64,000 nucleotides of DNA from Pseudoxanthomonas sp. GM95 (GTDB lineage: Bacteria; Pseudomonadota; Gammaproteobacteria; Xanthomonadales; Xanthomonadaceae): NCBI RefSeq assembly GCF_900109775.1, contig NZ_FOAX01000002.1:1054001-1118000 (forward strand). Reading direction: 5' to 3'. Within the stretch, counting starts at the first letter, position 1. Each line of letters opens with the position of its first letter. Below are positions 27,198-35,675 of this stretch, piece after piece. Both the position numbers and the translations under genes were made by a program. A model generated the notes under the pieces. The model searched no databases, was not told the origin of the DNA, and saw only the letters and a program-made list of their open reading frames with translations.

Positions 27198-27560
27198 ATG
27201 ACCACCACGCTCTACGGACTGAAGAACTGCGACACCTGTAAGAAGGCCACCAAGTGGCTGGATCGCTTCGGTGTCGCGTATGCCTTCGTGGATTACCGCG
27301 ACAACAAGCCCACGCCCGAGACGCTGGTGGAATGGGCCGGCAAGGCGGGCGGTTTCGGTGCGCTGGTCAACAAGTCCTCGACCACCTGGCGGCAGTTGCC
27401 GGACAACCGCAAGACGCCCGGCAGCGATGCCGAATGGAAGCTGCTACTGCGCGAGCATCCGCAGCTGATCAAGCGGCCGGTGGTGATCACCGACGACGGT
27501 AAGTTGAGCCAGGGCTTTTCGGATAACGGCTTCAAGGCCCGCTTCGGGATCGAGAAGTGA
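27198..27560 (+). CDS. yffB: ArsC/Spx-like thioredoxin-fold protein (YffB type)
   Basis: A 120-residue thioredoxin-fold protein of the ArsC/Spx/YffB group: [20 protein letters not shown] carries a CxxC at residues 11-14, followed by [12 protein letters not shown] and [18 protein letters not shown]. YffB relatives typically sit directly before dapE, as here; a genuine arsenate reductase role is not implied and no ars genes are present. The stop overlaps the GTG of dapE (GTGA). The physiological substrate is unknown. Confidence 0.85.
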   Translation: MTTTLYGLKNCDTCKKATKWLDRFGVAYAFVDYRDNKPTPETLVEWAGKAGGFGALVNKSSTTWRQLPDNRKTPGSDAEWKLLLREHPQLIKRPVVITDDGKLSQGFSDNGFKARFGIEK

Positions 27561-28699
27561 GCGCATCGTGCAATAGCGCGGTCTTCGATCTGACCGTCGA
27601 TCTGGTCGCGCGCGCGTCGGTGACGCCGGACGACGCCGGCTGCCAGGCGCTGCTCGCCTCGCGTCTTGAGGCCGCCGGGTTTGCCTGCGAACACCTACGC
27701 TTCGGCGAGGTCGACAACCTGTGGGCCACGCATGGCAGCGGCGCGCCGGTGCTGGTGCTGCTCGGCCATACCGACGTGGTGCCGTCCGGCCCGGTCGAGG
27801 CGTGGACCAGCGATCCGTTCAAGCCTGAAGTGCGCGACGGCAATCTGTATGGCCGCGGCACCGCCGACATGAAGGGCAGCGTGGCCGCGTTTGTGGTCGC
27901 GGCCGAACAGTACGTCGTCGCGCATCCCGATCACATCGGCACGCTGGCGGTGCTGGTGACCAGCGACGAGGAAGGCGATGCCATCGATGGCGTGCGCCAT
28001 GTCGCCAACGTGTTCCGCGAACGCGGCCAGCGCATCGACTGGTGCATCACCGGCGAGCCGTCTTCGACCGAAACATTGGGCGATCTGCTGCGCGTCGGCC
28101 GCCGTGGCAGCCTGACCGGCACGCTCACCGTGAAGGGCGTGCAGGGCCACGTGGCCTATCCGCACAAGGCGCGCAATCCGATCCATCAGGCCGCCCCCGC
28201 ATTGGCCGAGCTGACCGCGCGGCATTGGGATGACGGCTACGAGAGCTTTCCACCGACCAGCCTGCAGATCTCGAACATTCATGCCGGCACCGGCGCCAGC
28301 AACGTGATCCCGGGCGAACTGCAGGTGTTGTTCAATCTGCGCTACAACCCGCACTGGGACGCGCCGAAGCTGGAGACCGAGATCACCGCGCTGCTGGCGC
28401 GGCACGGCCTGGAGTACGCGCTGAAGTGGCACCGCAGCGGCGAGCCGTTCTACACGCCGGAAGGCACGCTGCGCAGCGTCGCACGCGAGGTGCTGGGCCA
28501 GTTCGCCGGCGCGCCGCCGGAGGAGAGCACCGGTGGCGGTACCTCGGACGCGCGCTTCATTGCGCCGCTGGGCGCGCAGTGCATCGAGGTCGGGCCGGTC
28601 AACGCCACCATCCACCAGATCGACGAGCATGTGCGCGTGGCCGACCTGGAGCGGTTGCCGGACCTGTACCACGCCCTGATCCAACGGTTGCTCGCGTAA
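27557..28699 (+). CDS. dapE: Succinyl-diaminopimelate desuccinylase
   Basis: A 380-residue M20 di-zinc hydrolase that releases succinate from N-succinyl-LL-diaminopimelate. Metal ligands appear in [12 protein letters not shown] (His), GRGTADMKG (Asp), VTSDEEGDA (catalytic Glu-Glu), TGEPSST (Glu) and [11 protein letters not shown] (His). The dimerisation domain contains [21 protein letters not shown]. The GTG start overlaps the upstream yffB-like stop, indicating coupled translation. It ends 39 bases before the asnB leader frame. Confidence 0.96.
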   Translation: MSASCNSAVFDLTVDLVARASVTPDDAGCQALLASRLEAAGFACEHLRFGEVDNLWATHGSGAPVLVLLGHTDVVPSGPVEAWTSDPFKPEVRDGNLYGRGTADMKGSVAAFVVAAEQYVVAHPDHIGTLAVLVTSDEEGDAIDGVRHVANVFRERGQRIDWCITGEPSSTETLGDLLRVGRRGSLTGTLTVKGVQGHVAYPHKARNPIHQAAPALAELTARHWDDGYESFPPTSLQISNIHAGTGASNVIPGELQVLFNLRYNPHWDAPKLETEITALLARHGLEYALKWHRSGEPFYTPEGTLRSVAREVLGQFAGAPPEESTGGGTSDARFIAPLGAQCIEVGPVNATIHQIDEHVRVADLERLPDLYHALIQRLLA

Positions 28700-28702
28700 C
28701 AG

Positions 28703-28731
28703 TTGCGCTGCAGCAAACGCCCGGGTTAAGT
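28703..28731 (+). promoter_or_regulatory. Candidate promoter of the asnB leader
   Basis: TTGCGC (28703-28708) and TTAAGT (28726-28731) are separated by 17 bases. The -10 matches the consensus at only three of six positions. The implied start of transcription, near 28738, would make the leader peptide mRNA nearly leaderless, which agrees with the absence of a ribosome site. Confidence 0.4.
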
Positions 28732-28738
28732 TCGCCCC

Positions 28739-28831
28739 ATGCTGTCCAGCCGCGTCAATGTCGTGAACAACAACAACCGCAACAATCTGCGTGCGAATAA
28801 TCGTGCGCGGCCGATGCGGGTCTGCGACTAG
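28739..28831 (+). CDS. Asparagine-rich leader peptide of asnB
   Basis: A 30-codon frame, ATG to TAG, with nine Asn codons: residues 7, 10-13, 15, 16, 20 and 21, including four AAC in a row. Asn at 30 per cent in a GC-rich genome is far above chance. The frame lies between dapE and asparagine synthetase and ends 33 bases before a perfect terminator whose 5' arm can alternatively pair with leader codons 25-28. This is the arrangement of his/trp/thr-type attenuator peptides, where starvation for the end-product amino acid stalls the ribosome. There is no Shine-Dalgarno sequence; leaderless translation is likely. Confidence 0.82.
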   Translation: MLSSRVNVVNNNNRNNLRANNRARPMRVCD

Positions 28832-28891
28832 GCAAAGAACGGAACAGCCAAGGAACCAGAAAGCCCGCATCGGAAGATGCGGGTTTTTTTT
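28811..28891 (+). promoter_or_regulatory. asnB transcription attenuator: antiterminator and terminator
   Basis: Terminator: CCCGCATC / GGAA / GATGCGGG (28864-28883), 8 bp without mismatch, then eight T. Antiterminator: CCGATGCGGG (28811-28820, inside the last codons of the leader peptide) pairs perfectly over 10 bp with CCCGCATCGG (28864-28873). The structures exclude each other. A ribosome stalled on the Asn codons leaves 28811-28820 free and the terminator cannot form; a ribosome that reaches the TAG masks that segment and transcription ends. The mechanism is inferred from layout. Confidence 0.8.
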
Positions 28892-29010
28892 ATGTTTGAT
28901 GCATGCGCAGATCCCTTTGCGATAAGCCCGGCCCTCCATCGCCGGGACCGAAAAAAAAGCCCAACTTACCCACGTCACCGTCTTCGTAAGACATCTCCAG
29001 GAGTTTTCCC

Positions 29011-30699
29011 ATGTGTTCCATCTTCGGCATCTTCGGCCTGCAATCGGGCGATGATTTGGGCGCACTGCGCCGTCAGGCGCTGGACTGCTCGCAGCGCCAG
29101 CGCCATCGTGGTCCGGACTGGAGCGGCGTGTATGTCGACGACGGCGCGATCCTGGTGCACGAGCGCCTGGCGATCGTCGATCCGGCCGGCGGCTCGCAGC
29201 CGCTGCTGAGCGAGGACGGCGCGCTGGCCCTGGCGGTCAACGGCGAGATCTACAACCACCGCGAACTCAAGGCCGAGCTGAAGCAGCCTTACGCCTTCCA
29301 GACCGGGTCGGACTGCGAGGTGATCAACGCGCTGTATCGCGAAGACGGGATCGAATCCTTCCTCAACCGCCTCAACGGGATCTTCGCCTTCGCGCTGTGG
29401 GACAAGGCCAGTGGCCGCGCGATCATCGCGCGCGACACGATGGGCGTGTGCCCGCTGTACTGGGGCCACGACAAGGAAGGCCGCCTGCGCGTGGCCTCGG
29501 AGATGAAGTCGCTGTCCGAGCATTGCGCTGATGTGGCGCAGTTCCCGCCGGGCCACTGGTACGACACCGCCACTGGCGAGCTGAAGCAGTACTACAAGCG
29601 TCCGTGGCGCGACTACGACGCGGTCAAGGATGTGGAAGTCTCCAAGCAGGAGCTGCGCGAAGCCTTTGAAGCAGCCGTGCATCGCCAGCTGATGACCGAC
29701 GTGCCCTACGGCGTGCTGCTGTCCGGCGGCTTGGATTCGTCGCTGGTCGCCGCCGTGGCCGCGCGTTATGCGCGCCATCGCATCGAGGATGGCGACAAGA
29801 CCGAAGCCTGGTGGCCGCGCCTGCATTCCTTCGCCATCGGCTTGAAGGGGTCGCCCGACCTGGCCGCCGCGGCGATTGCCGGTGAATCGCTGGGCACCGT
29901 GCACCACGGCTTCGAGTACACCTTCGAGGAAGGCCTGGACGCGCTGCCGGAAGTCATCAAGCACATCGAAACCTACGACGTGACCACCATCCGCGCCTCC
30001 ACGCCGATGTTCCTGCTGGCGCGCCGGATCAAGGCGATGGGCGTGAAGATGGTGCTCAGTGGCGAAGGCAGCGACGAGATCTTTGGCGGCTACCTGTACT
30101 TCCACAAGGCGCCGAACGCGCGCGAGTTCCATGAGGAGCTGATCCGCAAGCTGGACGCGCTGTACAACTACGACTGCCTGCGCGCGAACAAGTCGATGAT
30201 GGCCTGGGGCGTGGAACCGCGCGTGCCGTTCCTGGACCGCGAGTTCATGGACGTGGCCATGCGCATGGATGCCTCGCACAAGATGATTACCATCGGTGCC
30301 GACGGCAGGAAGCGCATCGAGAAGGCCGTGCTGCGCGAGGCGTTCGAAGGCTATCTGCCCGATTCGATCCTGTGGCGCCAGAAGGAGCAGTTCAGCGATG
30401 GCGTCGGCTACGGCTGGATCGATGGCTTGAAAGCACACGCCGAGGCGCAGGTCACCGATCGTGAGCTGGCCGCGGCCGACAAGCGCTTCCCGGTGAACCC
30501 GCCGCTGACCAAGGAGGCGTACTTCTACCGCACGCTGTTCGAGCAGGCGTTTCCGTCCCCGGCCGCCGCCGAGACCGTGCCGGGCGGCAAGTCGATCGCC
30601 TGTTCGTCGCCGGCGGCGATTGCCTGGGATGCAAGCTTCGCCAACGCGGCCGATCCGTCGGGACGCGCGATCGCCGGCGTGCACGCGCAGGCGCTGTAA
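29011..30699 (+). CDS. asnB: Asparagine synthetase B (glutamine-hydrolysing)
   Basis: A 562-residue enzyme making Asn from Asp, ATP and glutamine. After Met the nucleophile Cys2 (MCSIFGIFG) starts the class II amidotransferase domain (RQRHRGPDWSGVY, LAVNGEIYNHRELK); the synthetase domain has the PP-loop SGGLDSSLVAAVAARYA near residue 238 and LSGEGSDEIFGGYLYFHKAP. AGGAG seven bases before the ATG fixes the start. It is closer to the E. coli AsnB length (554) than to longer amidotransferase relatives. Expression is probably governed by the Asn-rich attenuator upstream. Confidence 0.95.
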   Translation: MCSIFGIFGLQSGDDLGALRRQALDCSQRQRHRGPDWSGVYVDDGAILVHERLAIVDPAGGSQPLLSEDGALALAVNGEIYNHRELKAELKQPYAFQTGSDCEVINALYREDGIESFLNRLNGIFAFALWDKASGRAIIARDTMGVCPLYWGHDKEGRLRVASEMKSLSEHCADVAQFPPGHWYDTATGELKQYYKRPWRDYDAVKDVEVSKQELREAFEAAVHRQLMTDVPYGVLLSGGLDSSLVAAVAARYARHRIEDGDKTEAWWPRLHSFAIGLKGSPDLAAAAIAGESLGTVHHGFEYTFEEGLDALPEVIKHIETYDVTTIRASTPMFLLARRIKAMGVKMVLSGEGSDEIFGGYLYFHKAPNAREFHEELIRKLDALYNYDCLRANKSMMAWGVEPRVPFLDREFMDVAMRMDASHKMITIGADGRKRIEKAVLREAFEGYLPDSILWRQKEQFSDGVGYGWIDGLKAHAEAQVTDRELAAADKRFPVNPPLTKEAYFYRTLFEQAFPSPAAAETVPGGKSIACSSPAAIAWDASFANAADPSGRAIAGVHAQAL

Positions 30700-30742
30700 G
30701 CACGCGCATCTGGCGTTACATCGCTAGGTTGCGGGAACCAAA

Positions 30743-30770
30743 ACGCCCGCCGGATCGCTCCGGCGGGCGT
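30743..30770. terminator. Hairpin between converging asnB and the beta-helix gene
   Basis: Perfect 12-bp arms ACGCCCGCCGGA / TCCGGCGGGCGT with a TCGC loop. A TTTT follows on the minus strand; on the plus strand the T tract is weaker. Confidence 0.8.
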
Positions 30771-30793
30771 GGTCGTTTGCAACAAGGGAAGAT

Positions 30794-31852
30794 TTACGGC
30801 TCGTGGCGCACGCAGTAGCCGTAGCGCTGCGGATCGAGGTCCACGCCCGAGGCGGTGGCCTGGTTGCTGGCCTTCCAGATGTTCGGCTTGAAGTCGGCGC
30901 TGGTGCAGTTGGCCGCCTTGTCCACGCCGATGGTGTAGGTGAAGGGATCCTTGTCGAAGTGGTTGGCATCGAAGGTGTTGTTCTGGCTGACGCTGTTGTC
31001 CCAGCACTGGGTGCTGCCATCGGCGTTACGGAAGCGGATCGCGCAGGTCAGGAACACGCCGGCGCCGTGATTGCCGCTGAAGGTGTTGCCGACGAACAGG
31101 TTGTTGCGCGAGTTGGACAGGTACGCGCCCTGGCTGCCGTTGTTGGACAGGATGTTGTCGCGGATCTCGCTGTCGTTGATCTCTTCGGCGGTGATGCCGG
31201 CGGCAACGTTGTCGTGCACGTGGTTGTCGTGCATCTTCACCTTTGAGGTGGAGTTGAACGACACGCCATCCCAGATCGCGCCGAAGACTTCGTTGTGGTC
31301 CAGGGTGATGTCGGTGCTGTGCTGTTCGGTCAGCAGGCAGGCGCTGCGGCAGTTGCTGGCCTTCAGGCGGGTCAGGCGCACGTTGATGCCCCGACGCACG
31401 ACCACCGCACTGTTGCTCAGGTACGGCCGCTCGGGCATGAATTCCTTCTCGGCCTTGCCACCGATGAAGGTGATGTCGGAGATGGTGACGTTCTGGATCG
31501 GGCGCACGGGGATCTGGTCAACCGAATCGCCAACGACCAGCAGCGGCTGCTGCACGTTGTCGCGCATGTGCAGGACGGTCTTGGGGCCGGCGCCGCGCAA
31601 GGTGGTGTTGTCGCGCAGCAGGGCGATCAGGCCCTGCAGCTGGTAGTCGCCGGCGCCCAGGCACAGCACGGCGGGCGAACCGTCGTTGGGCAGGTCGTTG
31701 ATGGCGCCCTGCAGGTTGTCGGCCGGGCCGACCTTGGCGGTGCAGGCGGGAGCGTCCCGTTCGGCGGCATGCGCCGGCGATGCGATGAAGCACGCAGCCA
31801 GCAGCGTGACGCAGGGCAGGGCGAGGGCGTGGGGCCAGAGGCGTGGGATCAT
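30794..31852 (-). CDS. Secreted right-handed parallel beta-helix protein
   Basis: A 352-residue exported protein with repeated short strands ending in Asn ladders (NVTISDITFIGG, DITLDHNEVFGAIWDGVSFNSTSKVKMHDNHVHDNVAAGITAEEINDSEIRDNILSNNGSQGAYLSNSRNNLFVGNTFSG), typical of parallel beta-helix folds of pectate-lyase and carbohydrate epimerase relatives. The N-terminus can be read as a lipoprotein signal (LLAAC, Cys21) or as an ordinary signal cut after SPAHA. No catalytic residues of a known lyase family are recognisable, so the substrate is open. The four pairs of Cys in the mature part suggest disulphides. Confidence 0.75.
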   Translation of the reverse strand: MIPRLWPHALALPCVTLLAACFIASPAHAAERDAPACTAKVGPADNLQGAINDLPNDGSPAVLCLGAGDYQLQGLIALLRDNTTLRGAGPKTVLHMRDNVQQPLLVVGDSVDQIPVRPIQNVTISDITFIGGKAEKEFMPERPYLSNSAVVVRRGINVRLTRLKASNCRSACLLTEQHSTDITLDHNEVFGAIWDGVSFNSTSKVKMHDNHVHDNVAAGITAEEINDSEIRDNILSNNGSQGAYLSNSRNNLFVGNTFSGNHGAGVFLTCAIRFRNADGSTQCWDNSVSQNNTFDANHFDKDPFTYTIGVDKAANCTSADFKPNIWKASNQATASGVDLDPQRYGYCVRHEP

Positions 31853-32104
31853 TGGAAACCTGTTGCGTAGGGGGTAAAAGCGCCACGGCAGTGGAGATGC
31901 CGCAGTGCAGCAGGCATTGTTGCCGGCGCCGGGTTGGCATCGTGTGCATCAGCGGCGCCTGGCCGATGACATCGTGGCAAGAGCGCCCTGCCGGGCTAAC
32001 CGGCGTTCATGCTTGTCCAAAAAACACGCGTTCTTGTCATGGCAGACGCGATAGTGCAGGCCAGTCCTGCCGTTCCACCCGCAGCAGGTTCAACGAGGAG
32101 TGCC

Positions 32105-32479
32105 ATGGCCAAGCGCCTGCGAGTCCTGATGGTCGATGACAATCCCGAGTTGCTGCGCGTCCTGCAGGAAGGCTTGAGCATGTACGACGTCGATGTGGTC
32201 ACCGCCGAGGATGCGTCGGAGGCCATCGACATCCTGATCCGTGACCAGGCCTTCGATGTCCTGATGAGCGATGTGCTGATGCCCAAGGGGCTCTCGGGCG
32301 TGCAGCTGGTGGAAATGGTGTCGCGCGAGCACCCGCAGATCGCCGTGGTGCTGACCTCCGGTTATCCGCAGGCGCAGCTGCCGACGTTGCCGCGTGGCGT
32401 GCGATTCCTGCCCAAGCCATACCAGTTCGGCGGCCTGATGGCCGCGCTGACCGAGGAAGCCAGCCTGGTCCGAGGCTGA
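32105..32479 (+). CDS. Single-domain response regulator (CheY-like receiver)
   Basis: A 124-residue receiver with no output domain: acidic pair at 11-12 (LMVDDNPELLR), phospho-acceptor Asp56 (VLMSDVLMPKG), conserved Thr in VVLTSGYP and Lys in FLPKPYQFGG. GAGGAG a few bases before the ATG fixes the start; longer upstream readings are not receiver-like. No histidine kinase is encoded next to it, so it is an orphan that must work through an unlinked partner or relay. Confidence 0.88.
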   Translation: MAKRLRVLMVDDNPELLRVLQEGLSMYDVDVVTAEDASEAIDILIRDQAFDVLMSDVLMPKGLSGVQLVEMVSREHPQIAVVLTSGYPQAQLPTLPRGVRFLPKPYQFGGLMAALTEEASLVRG

Positions 32480-32494
32480 CGTGACGCCGCCGGC

Positions 32495-34924
32495 TCAGTG
32501 CGGCTGCAGGGTCAGCGTGTGCTGGGCCTGGCCGGGCAGGAACGGCGTCGGCCGCCCGTGCACCCAGTCCTGGTGGCCCGCACCCCAGTAAGGCGACAGC
32601 GGATGGCCGCTCTGGCCGCCGGGCATGTGGATGATGCCGTCTGCTTCATGGCCGGGCGAGACCACCATGCGTTCGGATGCGCCGAAGCTCGGCGCCTGCA
32701 CGCGCGGCATGTCGCCTGCGCCGGGCAGCGGATCGGCCGGCATGCACAGCAGGCGCTTGGCCCGCCACGGCAGCACGGCCGACAGCGGATGGCAGATCTT
32801 GGCGGTGTTGTGTTCGCCCCAGGTGCGGCTGTCCAGCGGCGCGTCTTCGGACAGTTCATCGCGGACCTGTGCGGCCGCTGCTTCCAGCAGGCGATCCCAA
32901 CCCTGCGCGTCGTTGCAGGTCGACGTGGCGGGTGTGGGGCAGGCGTCCTGGCGCGGCAACAGGTTCGCTGGGCGCTGCTGCAGCAGTGCCCACATCACGC
33001 CTTCGAACTGCGGCAGGCCCGGCGCGACGAAGTCAGGCCCCAAGGCCGCACGCGCGGGCGCAGTCAGGCCGTCCTCCAGCCGGGCCTGCACGGCCAGCCG
33101 CCAGGCGCGGACCAGGCGGAAGCTCACCGATTCGATGTTGGCGTTGCCGTCCCAGTGCGCGGCGGCGCCGCCCAGTTCGCGCAGGGCCGAGCCTTCGGGC
33201 GCCGCGTTGGCCTGGGCCTGCAGCAGCGCCCACCAGCGCTGCAGGAACACCGCGCGGCTGTCCAGCTGCACGGCGAGCAGGGCGCGCTCGTCCAGGCGAT
33301 CCAGCCGCTGCAGGTCGTCGCGGATCTGCTGTGCGCGTGCACCCAGCGCGTAACCGCCGTCGCCGAGCGTGGCCAGCAGCGGGCCGTCGGCCACGCGGTT
33401 GTTGGCGGTCCACAGGCGGCCATCGGCTGGATCGGTCAGCGCGGCGACCTGCGTGGTCGAGATTGGCCACGGCGCGCAGGCCGCCGCCGGCTGGCCGGCG
33501 TCGTCCAGCGCGGCCGAGGCGCTGGGTAACACCAGCCGCTCCGGGCCACAGCCGGGCGCGCGCTGCGGCAGCGGGCCAAGCAGGCGCCAGGCAATGCGGC
33601 CGCTGGCATCGGCCAGCATCAGGTTCTGCGCGGGCACGGCGATGGTGTCGGCGGCCTTCAGCGCGGCGTCCAGGTTGCCGGCGCGCGCGAGATCTGACAG
33701 ACCCAGATTCAGCGCGCCAGGCAGGTGCCCGACCCAGCGCAGCGCCAGCGCCTGGCCGTCGGGAAGCGCCTTGACCAGCGGACCTTCGGCGGTCTCGCGC
33801 ACGTCCAGCGTCTCGTCATCGCCGCCGGCCACGGCGATGCGCTCGTGGTGCACGGTCAGCACGGCGCAGCCGCTGGTGCGCTGGGCGGTGCAGGGCGTGA
33901 CCCGGAACAGATTGGCCGTGTCGGCATAGCCGTTGGTGAAGCCCCAGGCCACGTGTGTATTGCTGCCGACGATCACCGCCGGCAGGCCGGGCAGGCTGAA
34001 ACCGGTCACATCGACCTTGCCACCGGCCGCCTGCGGATCGGAATAGCGCAGGCGCACGCGGAACCACAGGTTGGGTGCGCGCAGGGCCAGGTGCATGTCG
34101 TCGGCCACGATCGCGCGGCCGTCGGCGGTCAGGGTGCCGGCCACGGCGAAGTTGTTGCTGCCCGGCGCCAGCCCTTCAGCGCCGGACGACGACTGATGCG
34201 CGGGCATCGGCAGTTTGCGCAGGTCCACCTGGGCGGCATCGGGCAACGCCGGCGCGGCGCGCGCTTGCCCCTGCAGCGGTGCATCCCAGCTGTTGCCATC
34301 CGCGGTGAGCAGGGCGAACAGCGGCGCCGGCAGGTGCTGCTTGAGCTGCCACAGGCCGAGGCCGCGCTGGTCGTCGGCGTCCTGCAGGTCGAAGTACATC
34401 GCATCGCCGGTCAGCACCGCATCGGCGGCGGTCCATGGCTGCGGCGTCTGGCGCAGCAGCAGGTACGGCCAGGGGCGCGTTTTCAGTGCGGCCAGGCCAT
34501 CGTTGACGCCGGCGGTATAAGCGTCCAGTTCGGCGCGATGCGGACCGGCGAAGACCGCGAGATCGGCTTCAGCCCGCGCACGCATCCGGTGCAGGCGATG
34601 CTGCCGATCCAGCGGCAGCGCCCGTGCGCCGAACAGCGCGGCCAGTTCGCCGGCCGAGGTGCGGCGCATCAGGTCCATCTCGAAGAACCGTTCCTGCGCG
34701 TGCACGTAGCCCAGCGCCCGCGCTGCGTCGTCTGGATTGGCGGCCTCGATGGTCACCGTGCCCAGCGCATCGCGGCTCAGGGTGACCGGCGCGGACAGGC
34801 CAGGCAGGTCCTGCGGCCCATCCAGCGCGGGCAGGCTGCCGCGCAGCAGCGCCCAGCCCAGCAAGCCCGCCAGGACCGTCAAGCCCAGCAGCGTCAACAG
34901 CGTCCATGTGATCCAGCGGGTCAT
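32495..34924 (-). CDS. Penicillin acylase family Ntn-hydrolase
   Basis: An 809-residue precursor of the penicillin amidase family. An N-terminal membrane or signal helix (WTLLTLLGLTVLAGLLGWALL) is followed by the alpha-subunit region (LGYVHAQERFFEMDLMRRTSAGELAALFG) and the autocleavage site, where Ser256 in APGSNNFAVAG would become the N-terminal nucleophile of the beta subunit. DDMHLALRAPNLWFRVRL and VAWGFTNGYADTANLF are family blocks. Family members hydrolyse amides such as acyl-homoserine lactones or beta-lactam side chains; substrate cannot be assigned here. It converges on the receiver gene. Confidence 0.88.
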   Translation of the reverse strand: MTRWITWTLLTLLGLTVLAGLLGWALLRGSLPALDGPQDLPGLSAPVTLSRDALGTVTIEAANPDDAARALGYVHAQERFFEMDLMRRTSAGELAALFGARALPLDRQHRLHRMRARAEADLAVFAGPHRAELDAYTAGVNDGLAALKTRPWPYLLLRQTPQPWTAADAVLTGDAMYFDLQDADDQRGLGLWQLKQHLPAPLFALLTADGNSWDAPLQGQARAAPALPDAAQVDLRKLPMPAHQSSSGAEGLAPGSNNFAVAGTLTADGRAIVADDMHLALRAPNLWFRVRLRYSDPQAAGGKVDVTGFSLPGLPAVIVGSNTHVAWGFTNGYADTANLFRVTPCTAQRTSGCAVLTVHHERIAVAGGDDETLDVRETAEGPLVKALPDGQALALRWVGHLPGALNLGLSDLARAGNLDAALKAADTIAVPAQNLMLADASGRIAWRLLGPLPQRAPGCGPERLVLPSASAALDDAGQPAAACAPWPISTTQVAALTDPADGRLWTANNRVADGPLLATLGDGGYALGARAQQIRDDLQRLDRLDERALLAVQLDSRAVFLQRWWALLQAQANAAPEGSALRELGGAAAHWDGNANIESVSFRLVRAWRLAVQARLEDGLTAPARAALGPDFVAPGLPQFEGVMWALLQQRPANLLPRQDACPTPATSTCNDAQGWDRLLEAAAAQVRDELSEDAPLDSRTWGEHNTAKICHPLSAVLPWRAKRLLCMPADPLPGAGDMPRVQAPSFGASERMVVSPGHEADGIIHMPGGQSGHPLSPYWGAGHQDWVHGRPTPFLPGQAQHTLTLQPH

Positions 34925-35089
34925 GCCGTACTCGTGCGACCGGGACAGGCCGGCCTGTGGGGAAATGATGGGGGCGCACCGTGAAGCCGGAATGGCGCCA
35001 ATCCGGGCTGCAAGTGAAACTGATTCCGATTAGAACACCGCCCGCCGTGATCCGGCACCATGCACGCAGTTTCCAGCCTCGAGCTCCCC

Positions 35090-35575
35090 ATGAAAGGTCA
35101 TCCCGAAGTCGTCGCCTGCCTGATCGAACTGCTGCGCGGCGAGCTTGCCGCCCGCGATCAGTACTTCCTGCATTCGCGCCGTTACGAGGACCAGGGCCTG
35201 ATGGCGCTGTACGCGCGCATCGGCCACGAGATGGAGGAGGAGACCGAACACGCCGACGCGATCCTGCGCCGCATCCTGTTCCTGGAAGGCGACCCGGACA
35301 TGCGTCCGCATCCCTTCACCCCCGGCAAGACCGTGGTGGAGATGCTCGAAGCCGACCTGCAGACCGAGTACAAGGTGCGCGCTGACCTGGCCGCGGCCAT
35401 GAAGCTCTGCGAAGAGAAGCGTGACTACGTGAGCCGCGACATGCTGCTCGCGCAGCTGCGCGATACCGAGGAAGACCATGCGTGGTGGCTGGAGCAGCAG
35501 CTGGGGCTGATCAAGCGCATCGGGCTTGAGCTGTACCAGGTGTCGAAGATTGATGGGGCGCCGGCCAAGGGTTGA
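35090..35575 (+). CDS. bfr: Bacterioferritin-family ferritin lacking the haem-ligand Met
   Basis: A 161-residue four-helix iron-storage subunit starting [30 protein letters not shown]. In an ungapped alignment with E. coli Bfr the ferroxidase residues Glu18, Glu51 and His54 and Tyr25 are kept, but position 52, the Met that binds haem at the dimer interface, is Thr ([11 protein letters not shown]). The closing [29 protein letters not shown] segment supplies the remaining ligands. Such subunits can store iron but should not bind haem themselves. An in-frame ATG ten codons earlier is less family-like. A terminator follows. Confidence 0.92.
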   Translation: MKGHPEVVACLIELLRGELAARDQYFLHSRRYEDQGLMALYARIGHEMEEETEHADAILRRILFLEGDPDMRPHPFTPGKTVVEMLEADLQTEYKVRADLAAAMKLCEEKRDYVSRDMLLAQLRDTEEDHAWWLEQQLGLIKRIGLELYQVSKIDGAPAKG

Positions 35576-35605
35576 TTTGGCTGTCGTTTCGTTGGTCGTT
35601 TGAGG

Positions 35606-35631
35606 AACGCCGGGCATTGCTCGGCGTTTTT
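35606..35631 (+). terminator. Intrinsic terminator after bfr
   Basis: AACGCCG / CGGCGTT arms, extended by an inner GC-ATT-GC, followed by a T run. Confidence 0.85.
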
Positions 35632-35675
35632 CGTTTTGGGTGTGTGGTTTCGTTGAGGTGTGTTTTCTTTGGAAT

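Noticed and set aside
27198-27560. Arsenate reductase (arsC) as the function of the small CxxC protein
   Set aside because: The CxxC and the location before dapE point to the YffB/Spx-like branch; no ars genes are nearby.
28927-28946. Hairpin CCCGGC-N8-GCCGGG between the attenuator and asnB considered as a second terminator
   Set aside because: It is followed by A residues rather than T on the plus strand, so it should not stop transcription.
35000-35060. AT-richer stretch before bfr considered as a Fur box
   Set aside because: ACTGATTCCGATTAGAAC has no adequate match to GATAATGATAATCATTATC.
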